Below are positions 1-7,257 of a stretch of DNA of 37,926 nucleotides, piece after piece (within the stretch, counting starts at the first letter, position 1; each line of letters starts with the position of its first letter). The translations under genes were made by a program, and so were the position numbers. The notes under the pieces were generated by a model. That model was not told the origin of the DNA, made no database searches, and saw nothing but the letters and a program-made list of their open reading frames with translations. Source of the stretch: Opitutus sp. GAS368 (GTDB lineage Bacteria > Verrucomicrobiota > Verrucomicrobiia > Opitutales > Opitutaceae); contig CAMCHO010000023.1 of NCBI GenBank assembly GCA_945874455.1, forward strand, positions 1 through 37,926. The letters run 5' to 3'.

Positions 1-543
1 GCCGTGAACGGAACTCCCATCACCAGCGCCACCCCCAAGCCCGCCACGCAGGGCGAGATCTCTACGCTCAACTCCACCACCCTCATCTACAGCGCCCTGA
101 GCAACATCGCCCAAGCCGCTCTGCGTTCGCCCACCGTCTTCAATTTCTATCACTCCGACTACGTCTTGCCGGGCCCGCTCGCCGCCGCCGGATTGGTCGC
201 TCCCGAGTTCGAAATCACCGATGACAACTTCGCGATCAGCACCGCGAACTTCTTACGCACGTACGTGAACGCCGTCATTCCCACGTCCGGCGGCGTGCCC
301 ACCGCCGCCGCGCCCTACGTGCTCACCCTCAACACAACCTACGAGCAATCCCTCGCGAATAACCCGCCCGCCCTCCTCGATCACCTCAGCGCGGTCCTCG
401 CCGCCGGCTCCCTCTCCGCCGCCACCCGCACCCGCATTACCACCGCCCTAGCCGCGCTCCCCCCGACCACGAGCACCCTCGACCGCGTCAACACAGCGAT
501 CCTCCTCGTCATCACCGCCCCATCCGCCGCGATCCAAAAGTAA
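1..543 (+). CDS. DUF1800 family protein, C-terminal fragment (cut by window start)
   Basis: The frame is open from base 1, so this is the 3' end of a larger gene; the GTG at 4 is probably not a true start. The about 180 visible residues match, segment by segment, the C-terminus of the DUF1800 protein at 2445-5639: the shared blocks PTVFNF, DYVLPG, AGLVAPE, NFLRT, YEQSL, LLDHL and AATRTR occur in the same order and both proteins end in QK. DUF1800 proteins are secreted proteins of unknown biochemical role, abundant in Planctomycetota and Verrucomicrobiota and usually encoded directly before a DUF1501 gene, as here (DUF1501 starts at 706). It is therefore the first member of a tandemly duplicated DUF1800-DUF1501 pair. 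The upstream domains are outside the window. Family assignment is firm through the paralog; function is unknown. Confidence 0.85.
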   Translation, partial: AVNGTPITSATPKPATQGEISTLNSTTLIYSALSNIAQAALRSPTVFNFYHSDYVLPGPLAAAGLVAPEFEITDDNFAISTANFLRTYVNAVIPTSGGVPTAAAPYVLTLNTTYEQSLANNPPALLDHLSAVLAAGSLSAATRTRITTALAALPPTTSTLDRVNTAILLVITAPSAAIQK

Positions 544-544
544 T

Positions 545-628
545 CGTTCTCGTTCCTCGTTCTCCCCCTGCTTTTCCTCCCTCAACCAAGACCCGAGAGA
601 ACGAGAAAGATTACGATAACGAGGAACG
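545..628. repeat. Inverted repeat between DUF1800 and DUF1501 genes
   Basis: An 11-bp perfect inverted repeat (CGTTCCTCGTT at 551-561, AACGAGGAACG at 618-628) with further nested complementarity (CGTTCTC at 545-551 with GAGAACG at 597-603) lies in the gap between the two genes. No T-run follows, so it is not a simple terminator. It may be a dispersed repeat element or an mRNA structure between the two cistrons. Confidence 0.5.
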
Positions 629-690
629 CCCCCCCGTCTCCCCCTCTCCCCGTCTCTCCTTCCCCCTCTCCCCCTCTCCTCATCCCGCCC
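629..690 (+). repeat. Pyrimidine-only low-complexity tract
   Basis: About 60 bases made nearly only of C and T, with loose repeats of CTCCC and TCTCC, lie directly before the DUF1501 start at 706. No ribosome binding site is visible in it. Tracts of similar composition also precede the last gene of the window (37331-37357), which suggests a recurring intergenic element rather than a gene-specific signal. Confidence 0.5.
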
Positions 691-705
691 GCACTCCCTT
701 CGCCC

Positions 706-2145
706 ATGAGCAAAAAGTCCGCCCCCGAAGTCACCCGCCGCGAATTCCTCGGCAACGCCTGCTGCGCCGCCGTCGGTGCCACCGGCCTGCTCTCCGCCCT
801 CGGCAGCCTCCGCCTGATGGGTGCCGCCGCCAGCCCCGCCAACGGCCCGCAACTCCCGTCGGTCGCCGGCGCCCCGATCGCCTCCGATTACAAAGCCCTG
901 GTCTGCCTTTTCCTCAACGGCGGCAACGACGCCAATAATCTCATTATCCCACTCGGCTCCGGCTACTCCGCCTACGCCTCCGCCCGCTCCAACCTCGCGA
1001 TTCCCCAAGCCAGCGTCCTCCCCTTCACCCCGCGCACCACCGACGGCCGTTCTTGGGGTCTCCATCCTTCTGTTACAGAGCTCCACACCCTCTTCAACTC
1101 CGGTAAAATGGCGCTCCTCGCCAACGCCGGCACCCTCGTCTACCCCACCACCAAGAGCCACTACAACGCCCGCAGCGTCCCCCTCCCTCCTCAGCTTTTT
1201 TCGCACAGCGACCAACAGGTTCAGTGGCAGCACAGCGTCCCCGACAAACCCACCACCACCGGTTGGGGCGGCCGCACCGCCGATCTCCTCAACGCCTTCA
1301 ACACGAGCGACCAAATCTCGATGTCGATCAGCCTCGCCGGCAAAAACACTTTCCAGGTCGGCGCCAAGGTCAGCCAATACGCCATCGGCACCGGCGGCGC
1401 CGTCAGCCTCTCCGGTAGCACCTCCAGCGCCACCAGCTTGGATGGCATCCGCTTCAGGGCCCAGAAGGACATTTTCGCCCAGAGCCAGTCCACCCTCTTC
1501 GAAACCGCCTTCGCCAGCGCCACCGGCGACGCCATCGTCAGCGCCGACCTCCTCAACACCGTCCTCGCCGCCTCGCCGGCCATCACCACCGTTTTCCCCA
1601 ACACCTCCGCCGGCAACCAGCTCAAAATGGCCGCGCGCCTCATCGGTGCCTCGCCCACCCTCGGCCTCAAGCGCCAGGTTTTCTTCGTCCAACTCGGCGG
1701 CTGGGACACCCACGCCGCCCAACTCGTCAACACCGATCCCGTCAACGGCACCCACGCCGGGCTCCTCGCGCAAATCAGCCAAGCCGTTAACGCCTTCCAC
1801 AACGCCACCATCGAGCTCGGTGTCGCCAATCAGGTCACCACCTTCACCGCCTCCGACTTCGGCCGCACGTATCGCTCCAATGGTGACGGCTCCGACCACG
1901 GCTGGGGCAGCCACCACTTCATCGTCGGCGGTGCCGTCAACGGCACCGAACTCTACGGCAAAATGCCCACCCTCACCGTCAACGGTCCCGACGACACCAC
2001 CCAGGGTCGCTGGATTCCCACGACCAGCGTCGACGAATACGCCGCCACCCTCGCAACGTGGTTCGGCGTCAGCGCCACCGATCTTCCGACCGTCCTCCCC
2101 AACATCGGCCGCTTCGCGAAACCCAACCTCGGTTTCCTCAGCTGA
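706..2145 (+). CDS. DUF1501 family secreted protein, Tat-exported (copy 1)
   Basis: 479 residues. The N-terminus carries a twin-arginine signal (TRREFLG near residues 10-16) followed by a small-residue hydrophobic stretch ending near AAASP, so export by the Tat pathway in a folded state is expected. The body shows DUF1501 features: a NGGNDANN segment near residue 73, GGWDTH in the second half, and FGRTYRSNGDGSDHGWG followed by HH, rich in Asp and His that could bind metal. From memory DUF1501 is placed near the alkaline phosphatase/sulfatase fold, but its reaction is unknown. It sits 162 bp after a DUF1800 gene, the usual partner, and a hairpin terminator follows at 2191-2225. It is a close paralog of the protein at 5704-7143 (same length, near-identical last 100 residues). 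No Shine-Dalgarno site precedes the ATG. Family call firm, function unknown. Confidence 0.92.
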   Translation: MSKKSAPEVTRREFLGNACCAAVGATGLLSALGSLRLMGAAASPANGPQLPSVAGAPIASDYKALVCLFLNGGNDANNLIIPLGSGYSAYASARSNLAIPQASVLPFTPRTTDGRSWGLHPSVTELHTLFNSGKMALLANAGTLVYPTTKSHYNARSVPLPPQLFSHSDQQVQWQHSVPDKPTTTGWGGRTADLLNAFNTSDQISMSISLAGKNTFQVGAKVSQYAIGTGGAVSLSGSTSSATSLDGIRFRAQKDIFAQSQSTLFETAFASATGDAIVSADLLNTVLAASPAITTVFPNTSAGNQLKMAARLIGASPTLGLKRQVFFVQLGGWDTHAAQLVNTDPVNGTHAGLLAQISQAVNAFHNATIELGVANQVTTFTASDFGRTYRSNGDGSDHGWGSHHFIVGGAVNGTELYGKMPTLTVNGPDDTTQGRWIPTTSVDEYAATLATWFGVSATDLPTVLPNIGRFAKPNLGFLS

Positions 2146-2190
2146 CGCCCCCATCCAAAACGGCGCGGCGGTTTCCCAACCACCGTAATT

Positions 2191-2225
2191 CAAAAAGCAC
2201 GGGCCCACGCGCCCGTGATTTTTTG
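2191..2225 (+). terminator. Rho-independent terminator after first DUF1501 gene
   Basis: A 7-bp perfect stem CACGGGC (2198-2204) / GCCCGTG (2211-2217) with a 6-base loop is followed by A and six T. An A-run precedes the stem, so it could also work in the other direction. It lies 50 bases after the DUF1501 stop and separates the first pair from the next DUF1800 gene. The same stem sequence recurs at 7207-7225 after the second DUF1501 gene. Confidence 0.8.
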
Positions 2226-2258
2226 CGCCCGTCGCCCCACCACCACACCAGCGCCCCC

Positions 2259-2286
2259 GTAGCCGCGAGCGCCAGCGAGTGGTCCG
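2259..2286 (+). repeat. Dispersed repeat, single copy of the GTAGCCGCGAGCG family
   Basis: This copy begins GTAGCCGCGAGCGCCAGCGA and continues to GTGGTCCG. The same 24-28 base core occurs at 11306, at 12016 (with an inverted partner ending at 12071) and four times in tandem from 35849. All copies are intergenic. It lies between a terminator and the start of the second DUF1800 gene. Confidence 0.85.
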
Positions 2287-2444
2287 ATCCGCCCCTCCGC
2301 CCCGCCTCTCCAGCCCCCATCAGGTAAATCGTCACATCGAAAATCAATTTCCGTCTAGCCTCTTTGGCTGATCATCACCATTCCGTCCTAAGTCTTGGCG
2401 AGCCGTTTTGTTCGCCCACGTTCTGCCCGCTTTATCTTTATCCC

Positions 2445-5400
2445 ATGAATTCGAAGTCCCTCCGTTCGTTCGTGCTGTGGTCCCTCGCTCTCGCTTGCGC
2501 CGCCACCCTCCCGGCCCAAGAAGCCCGCCTCGCCAATCTCGCGACTCGCGGCCAGACCGGCACCGGTGCCCAAGTGCTCACCGCCGGTTTCGTCATCGGG
2601 CCCGGCCCGGACAAACAGGTCGTCATCCGCGCCATTGGACCGACCCTCTCGGCCTTCGGTCTCTCGGGCCTCCTCGCGGATCCTCTCCTGACGCTGATCA
2701 ACGCCTCCACCCAGACCACGGTTGCCACCAATGACAACTGGCGCGCAGCCGATGCTGCCACGATGGCCGCAGCCGGAGCGTTCGCTCTCCCCGCTAACAG
2801 CAAAGACGCCGTCATCGTCGCCACGCTCCCCCCCGGCGCCTACACCGCGCAAATCAGCGGCGTCGGCGGCACCACCGGCCTCACCATCGCCGAGGTGTAC
2901 GAAGTCGGTGGCACGGGCGCGAAGCTGATCAACATTTCAAGCCGAGGTCCCGTCGGCACCGGGGCCAATGTCATGATCCCCGGCATCGTCGTCGCACGCG
3001 GCACCGGCAACCGCAAGTTCCTCGTCCGCGCCGCCGGCCCCGCCCTCGCCGCCTTCGGTCTTACCGGAACCTTGCCCGATCCTCAAATCGTTGTCACCAA
3101 CGCTGAGGGCACCCTGACCTACGCCAGCAATAATGATTGGGGCACCCCCGTCGGCCTCGGCGCCTCCACCGCCGCCCAACTGACTTCGTCCTTCACCGCC
3201 AATGGCGCCTTCGCCTTTGCGCCCGGCAGCAAAGACGCCGCCCTCACCGTCGATCTCGCCGCCGGTAATTACACCATCGCCGTCAGCGGCGTCGGCGGCA
3301 CCAGCGGCCTCGCGATCGTCGAAATCTACGACATCACCCCCGTCGGCCCTCCGTCCATCACGGTCTCGGCCAGCATCGCTTCCGCCGATAAATCCGGCAG
3401 CAAACCCGGCGAATTCACCTTCACCCGCGGCGGCGACACGACCACCGCTGTCAACGTCGCCTATTCCCTCGGCGGTTCCGCCGTCAACGGCTTCACCTAC
3501 GCCCCGCTGCTCGGCACGATCACCCTCCCCGCCGGCGCGACGTCCGCCAAGCTCGCCGTCACCCCGAATCCGGCCCTCCTCGCGACCGGCGTGCAAACCG
3601 CCGTCCTCACCGTCCTGACCGCCGGCACCGCTTACACGATCGGCGACGCCAACACCGCCACCGTCTCCATCGCCGACAGTCCCGCGACGCTCTACATTTC
3701 CAACTTGCGGCCCGCACCGTCAGTCTCCGGCTCGTCCGCCACCGGCACCGCCACCATTTTGGTTAACCCCGCCGGCACCCTCGCGAGCGTGAGCGTCTCG
3801 TTCTCCGGCCTCACCTCTGCACTCACCGGCTCGCACCTTCAGATCGGACCGAGCGGCGACTTCGTCCTCGACCTCCCCACCGGCCAGGCCACCAACGTGA
3901 CGTGGGCCTTCCAGCCTCGCGGCACCTACACCAGCGCCGCCCTCCTCGAAGCCCTCAAGTCCGGCAATATCTACGTCGGCCTCGACACCGCCAACAATCC
4001 TTCCGGCGAAGTTCGCGGCACTTTTATCGTCGGCAGCGGCTCGCAAAACTTCGTCGCCCCCGCCGCAGCTCCCGCCCTGCCCGCCGGTTTACCCACCTCC
4101 ACCGAGGCCGCGCGATTCCTGACCCAATCCACCTTTGGCCCCCTGCGCAGTGAAATCGCCGCCGTCCAAGCCCAAGGCTACAACGCTTGGATCGACGCCC
4201 AGCTGGCCCTCCCTTACACCGCTCATCGCGCAGCCACGGTAAGTGATTACCGAATCTTCGGCGGCCAAAGCAATGGACTCTATGGCCCCGGCAACCGCCA
4301 AGCCGCGTGGTGGAAGAACGCCGTCACCGCTCCGGACCAACTGCGCCAACGTGTCGCCTTCGCGCTCAGTGAAATCCTCGTCATTTCCGATAACGGCGGC
4401 GACTTCGCCGTCGAGGCAGTCGCCAACTACTACGACATTTTGGGCAATGGCGCCTTCGGTAATTTCCGCACACTGCTGGAGAACGTCTCCCTCAATCCGA
4501 TGATGGCGATTTACCTCAGCTCGCTCCGGAATTCGAAGGCCACCTTTGACTCCTCCGGCGGCACGCTCACCACGCCCGACGAAAACTACGCCCGCGAGGT
4601 CATGCAGCTCTTCTCCGTCGGTCTGTATCTCCTTTTGCCCGACGGCACCCTCAAGTTCGACCCGACCGGCCTGCCCATCCCCACCTACAATCAAAATATC
4701 GTCACCGAGATGGCCAAGGTCTTCACCGGTTGGGCCTACCCCTCGACCAATCTCACCCAATTCCGCACCGCGCCGACGGATTACTTTACTCGGCTGCAAC
4801 TGTTCCCCGCCTTCCACGACGACACGCAGAAGAGCATCCTCAACGGCGTGGTTCTCCCCGCCGGCCAAGGCGGCACCAAGGATCTCGAACAAACGCTCGA
4901 CGCCTTGTTCTCCCATCCCAACACCGCCCCCTTCATTTCAAAACAACTCATCCAGCGCTTGGTCACGAGCAATCCCACGCCTGCCTACGTCTATCGCGTT
5001 GCGCAGAAGTTTGAAAACAATGGCTCCGGCACCCGCGGCGATCTCAGTGCCGTGGTGCGCGCGATCCTCACCGACTACGAGGCGCGGTCCTCGACGACCC
5101 TCACCGCCCCGACCTTCGGCAAGCTCCGCGAGCCCCTCATTCGCGCGACCGCCCTCCTGCGCTCCTTCGGCGCCAACCCAGCCAGCGGCCGCTATATCTC
5201 CGGTCTTGCGAATACCGAAACCGCACTCGCCCAATCCGCCCTGCGCGCCCCCACCGTATTCAACTTCTTCCGACCCGATTACGTCTTGCCCGGTGCCTTG
5301 GCCTCCGCCGGCTTGGTCGCCCCCGAGTATGAAATCACCGACGCCACCTACGCGATCAGCGTCCCCAATTTCCTCCGCACCTTTATCTTTAATGCCGCCG

Positions 5401-5639
5401 GCACCAACCCCGATACCGTCGTGCTCAACTTGGCTTACGAACAGTCGCTCGTCGCGACTCCCTCCGCGCTCCTCGACCACTTGAACCAAGTAATGTGCGG
5501 AGGAAATCTCACCGCCGCCACCCGCACTCGCGTGACCACCATGCTGGCCGCGCTGCCGAGTAACACGTCGACGCTCGAACGCGCCCAGCGCGCCATTTTG
5601 GTCCTCGCGACCTCCCCCGACGGCTCTGTCCAAAAGTAA
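2445..5639 (+). CDS. DUF1800 secreted protein with surface repeats, Calx-beta and CHRD domains
   Basis: 1064 residues from the ATG at 2445; this start, not the in-frame ATG at 2364, begins a clean Sec signal peptide (residues 1-24, ending LPAQ). Visible modules in order: two repeats of about 130 residues (about 25-165 and 166-300), each with an LATRG or ISSRG opening, a central RAxGPxLxAFGLxG motif and a closing YEV/YDI; a Calx-beta-like domain (about 303-412); a CHRD-like domain (about 416-530, ending NPSGEVRG); and DUF1800 (about 554-1064). The first module recurs at the C-terminus of the protein at 7258-11277, so it is probably a shared cell-surface or matrix module. The gene is followed after 64 bases by its DUF1501 partner. 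The pair repeats the arrangement at 1-2145, so this is a tandem duplication. The protein should act outside the cytoplasmic membrane; its biochemical role is unknown. Confidence 0.9.
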   Translation: MNSKSLRSFVLWSLALACAATLPAQEARLANLATRGQTGTGAQVLTAGFVIGPGPDKQVVIRAIGPTLSAFGLSGLLADPLLTLINASTQTTVATNDNWRAADAATMAAAGAFALPANSKDAVIVATLPPGAYTAQISGVGGTTGLTIAEVYEVGGTGAKLINISSRGPVGTGANVMIPGIVVARGTGNRKFLVRAAGPALAAFGLTGTLPDPQIVVTNAEGTLTYASNNDWGTPVGLGASTAAQLTSSFTANGAFAFAPGSKDAALTVDLAAGNYTIAVSGVGGTSGLAIVEIYDITPVGPPSITVSASIASADKSGSKPGEFTFTRGGDTTTAVNVAYSLGGSAVNGFTYAPLLGTITLPAGATSAKLAVTPNPALLATGVQTAVLTVLTAGTAYTIGDANTATVSIADSPATLYISNLRPAPSVSGSSATGTATILVNPAGTLASVSVSFSGLTSALTGSHLQIGPSGDFVLDLPTGQATNVTWAFQPRGTYTSAALLEALKSGNIYVGLDTANNPSGEVRGTFIVGSGSQNFVAPAAAPALPAGLPTSTEAARFLTQSTFGPLRSEIAAVQAQGYNAWIDAQLALPYTAHRAATVSDYRIFGGQSNGLYGPGNRQAAWWKNAVTAPDQLRQRVAFALSEILVISDNGGDFAVEAVANYYDILGNGAFGNFRTLLENVSLNPMMAIYLSSLRNSKATFDSSGGTLTTPDENYAREVMQLFSVGLYLLLPDGTLKFDPTGLPIPTYNQNIVTEMAKVFTGWAYPSTNLTQFRTAPTDYFTRLQLFPAFHDDTQKSILNGVVLPAGQGGTKDLEQTLDALFSHPNTAPFISKQLIQRLVTSNPTPAYVYRVAQKFENNGSGTRGDLSAVVRAILTDYEARSSTTLTAPTFGKLREPLIRATALLRSFGANPASGRYISGLANTETALAQSALRAPTVFNFFRPDYVLPGALASAGLVAPEYEITDATYAISVPNFLRTFIFNAAGTNPDTVVLNLAYEQSLVATPSALLDHLNQVMCGGNLTAATRTRVTTMLAALPSNTSTLERAQRAILVLATSPDGSVQK

Positions 5640-5703
5640 CCACTCATCGACCGGCCGCATCCTTCCCTCCCTCGACTCTCAGCTCTCAACCATTTCGATC
5701 CCC

Positions 5704-7143
5704 ATGAGCAAAAAATCCTCCCACTCTGCCGCGGCCGCCTTCGATTCCTCACGCCGCACGTTTCTCAGCAATTGCTGCGCCGGCGTCGGCATGACTGGAA
5801 TGCTCTCGGCCCTATCGAGCCTTCGCCTGATGGGCGGCGCCGCCAGTCCCAACAATGGCCCCGTCACTCCCAAGACCGCCGGCGCCGTCGCCTCCGATTA
5901 CAAGGCCTTGGTCTGCGTGTTTCTCGGCGGCGGCAATGACGCCAATAACCTTATCATCCCCACGGGCTCCGGCTACGCCGGCTACGCTTCAGCCCGCTCC
6001 AACCTCGCCATCCCGAGCGCGGCCGTCCTCTCCCTCTCTCCGAAAACCCCCGACGGTCGCACCTTCGGACTCCATCCTTCGATGGCCGAATTCAACACCC
6101 TCTTCGGTTCCGGCAAGGCCGCCCTCCTCGCCAACGTCGGCACCCTCGTCTACCCCACCACGCGCGCACAATACACGACCAACTCGGTCCCGCTGCCCCC
6201 GCAGCTCTTCTCGCACAGCGACCAGACCGTCCAATGGCACCACAGTGTGCCCGACCGCCCGGCCGTCACCGGCTGGGGCGGCCGCGTCGCCGACCTCTTG
6301 AATGCGTTTAACACGAATAACAAAATCTCGATGTCGGTCAGCCTCGCCGGCACCAATTTCTTTCAAGTCGGCAGCAAGGTCTCGCAATACGCCGTCACCA
6401 ATAACGGCGCCGTCACGTTCGCCGGTACCACCGGCGGCAATAACGCCCTCAGCTACCAGGCTCAAAAAGATGTGTTCAACGCCACGCAGCCCGGCCTCTT
6501 CGATACCGCGTTTGCCGGTATCTCGAGCAGCTCGATCACCAACAGCGATTTCCTCAACACGACGCTCGCGACCGCCCCCGCCCTCGCCACGGTTTTCCCC
6601 ACGACCACCCTCGGCAATCAACTGAAGATGGCCGCGCGCCTCATCGCAGCATCCTCATCGCTCAGCCTCAAACGGCAGGTCTTCTTTGTGCAAATCGGCG
6701 GCTGGGATACTCACGCCTCGCAACTCGACAACACCGCGCCCGTTACGGGCAGCCACGCCGGCCTCCTCCAACAGGTCAGCCAAGGCCTGAACGCCTTCTA
6801 CAACGCCACCGTCGAACTCGGCGCCGCCAACCAAGTCACGACCTTTACCGCCTCCGACTTCGGCCGCACGTATCGGTCAAACGGCGACGGCTCCGACCAT
6901 GGTTGGGGCAATCACCACATGATCGTCGGTGGCGCCGTCAAAGGCGGAGACATCTACGGTAAAATGCCCAACCTCACAATCGGCGGCCCCGACGATACCG
7001 CCCAAGGTCGCTGGATTCCCACCACCAGTGTCGACGAATACGCCGCCACTCTCGCCTCCTGGTTTGGCGTCAGCGCCACCGACCTTCCGACCGTGCTCCC
7101 GAACATCGGTCGCTTCGCCAAACCAAACCTCGGCTTCGTCTGA
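5704..7143 (+). CDS. DUF1501 family secreted protein, Tat-exported (copy 2)
   Basis: 479 residues, the same length as its paralog at 706-2145. A twin-arginine motif (SSRRTFLSN near residues 14-22) and a following apolar stretch up to GGAASP mark it for Tat export. GGGNDANN, GGWDTHA and the FGRTYRSNGDGSDHGWG block with HH match copy 1. The C-terminal third is almost identical to copy 1, whereas the middle (roughly residues 195-300) has diverged, as expected for an old tandem duplication under constraint. It lies 64 bases after the DUF1800 gene, consistent with co-transcription, and a CACGGGC hairpin follows at 7207. No Shine-Dalgarno site is visible. DUF1501 is a family of unknown reaction. 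Confidence 0.92.
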   Translation: MSKKSSHSAAAAFDSSRRTFLSNCCAGVGMTGMLSALSSLRLMGGAASPNNGPVTPKTAGAVASDYKALVCVFLGGGNDANNLIIPTGSGYAGYASARSNLAIPSAAVLSLSPKTPDGRTFGLHPSMAEFNTLFGSGKAALLANVGTLVYPTTRAQYTTNSVPLPPQLFSHSDQTVQWHHSVPDRPAVTGWGGRVADLLNAFNTNNKISMSVSLAGTNFFQVGSKVSQYAVTNNGAVTFAGTTGGNNALSYQAQKDVFNATQPGLFDTAFAGISSSSITNSDFLNTTLATAPALATVFPTTTLGNQLKMAARLIAASSSLSLKRQVFFVQIGGWDTHASQLDNTAPVTGSHAGLLQQVSQGLNAFYNATVELGAANQVTTFTASDFGRTYRSNGDGSDHGWGNHHMIVGGAVKGGDIYGKMPNLTIGGPDDTAQGRWIPTTSVDEYAATLASWFGVSATDLPTVLPNIGRFAKPNLGFV

Positions 7144-7160
7144 CCGCAGCCTGGGTCGTC

Positions 7161-7204
7161 GTAGGCCCGGCCAGAATCATTGTAGGCCCGACCGCTGGCC
7201 GGGT
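7161..7204. repeat. Inverted repeat with GTAGGCCCG direct repeats
   Basis: A 9-bp perfect inverted repeat CCCGGCCAG (7166-7174) / CTGGCCGGG (7195-7203) is overlaid by two direct copies of GTAGGCCCG (7161-7169, 7182-7190). It lies just after the second DUF1501 stop. It resembles a REP-like intergenic palindrome; its sequence differs from the GTAGCCGCGAGCG family found elsewhere in the window. Confidence 0.6.
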
Positions 7205-7206
7205 TA

Positions 7207-7240
7207 CACGGGCATACCGCCCGTGAGTGTCCAGTTTTTT
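7207..7240 (+). terminator. Possible terminator after second DUF1501 gene
   Basis: Perfect 7-bp stem CACGGGC (7207-7213) / GCCCGTG (7219-7225) with a 5-base loop, identical in stem sequence to the terminator at 2198-2217. The T-run (7235-7240) starts nine bases after the stem, so termination would be weaker than at the first site. Confidence 0.5.
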
Positions 7241-7257
7241 GATTCATCGAATTTAGT

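Noticed and set aside
448-2208. Long - strand frame of 586 codons opposite the first DUF1501 gene
   Set aside because: Its product is Gly/Glu/Ala-rich low-complexity sequence expected from the complement of C-ending codons; the + strand gene has clear family motifs.
2364-2444. Start of the DUF1800 protein at 2364
   Set aside because: It would place 27 polar residues before a perfect signal peptide; the ATG at 2445 gives a proper Sec signal.
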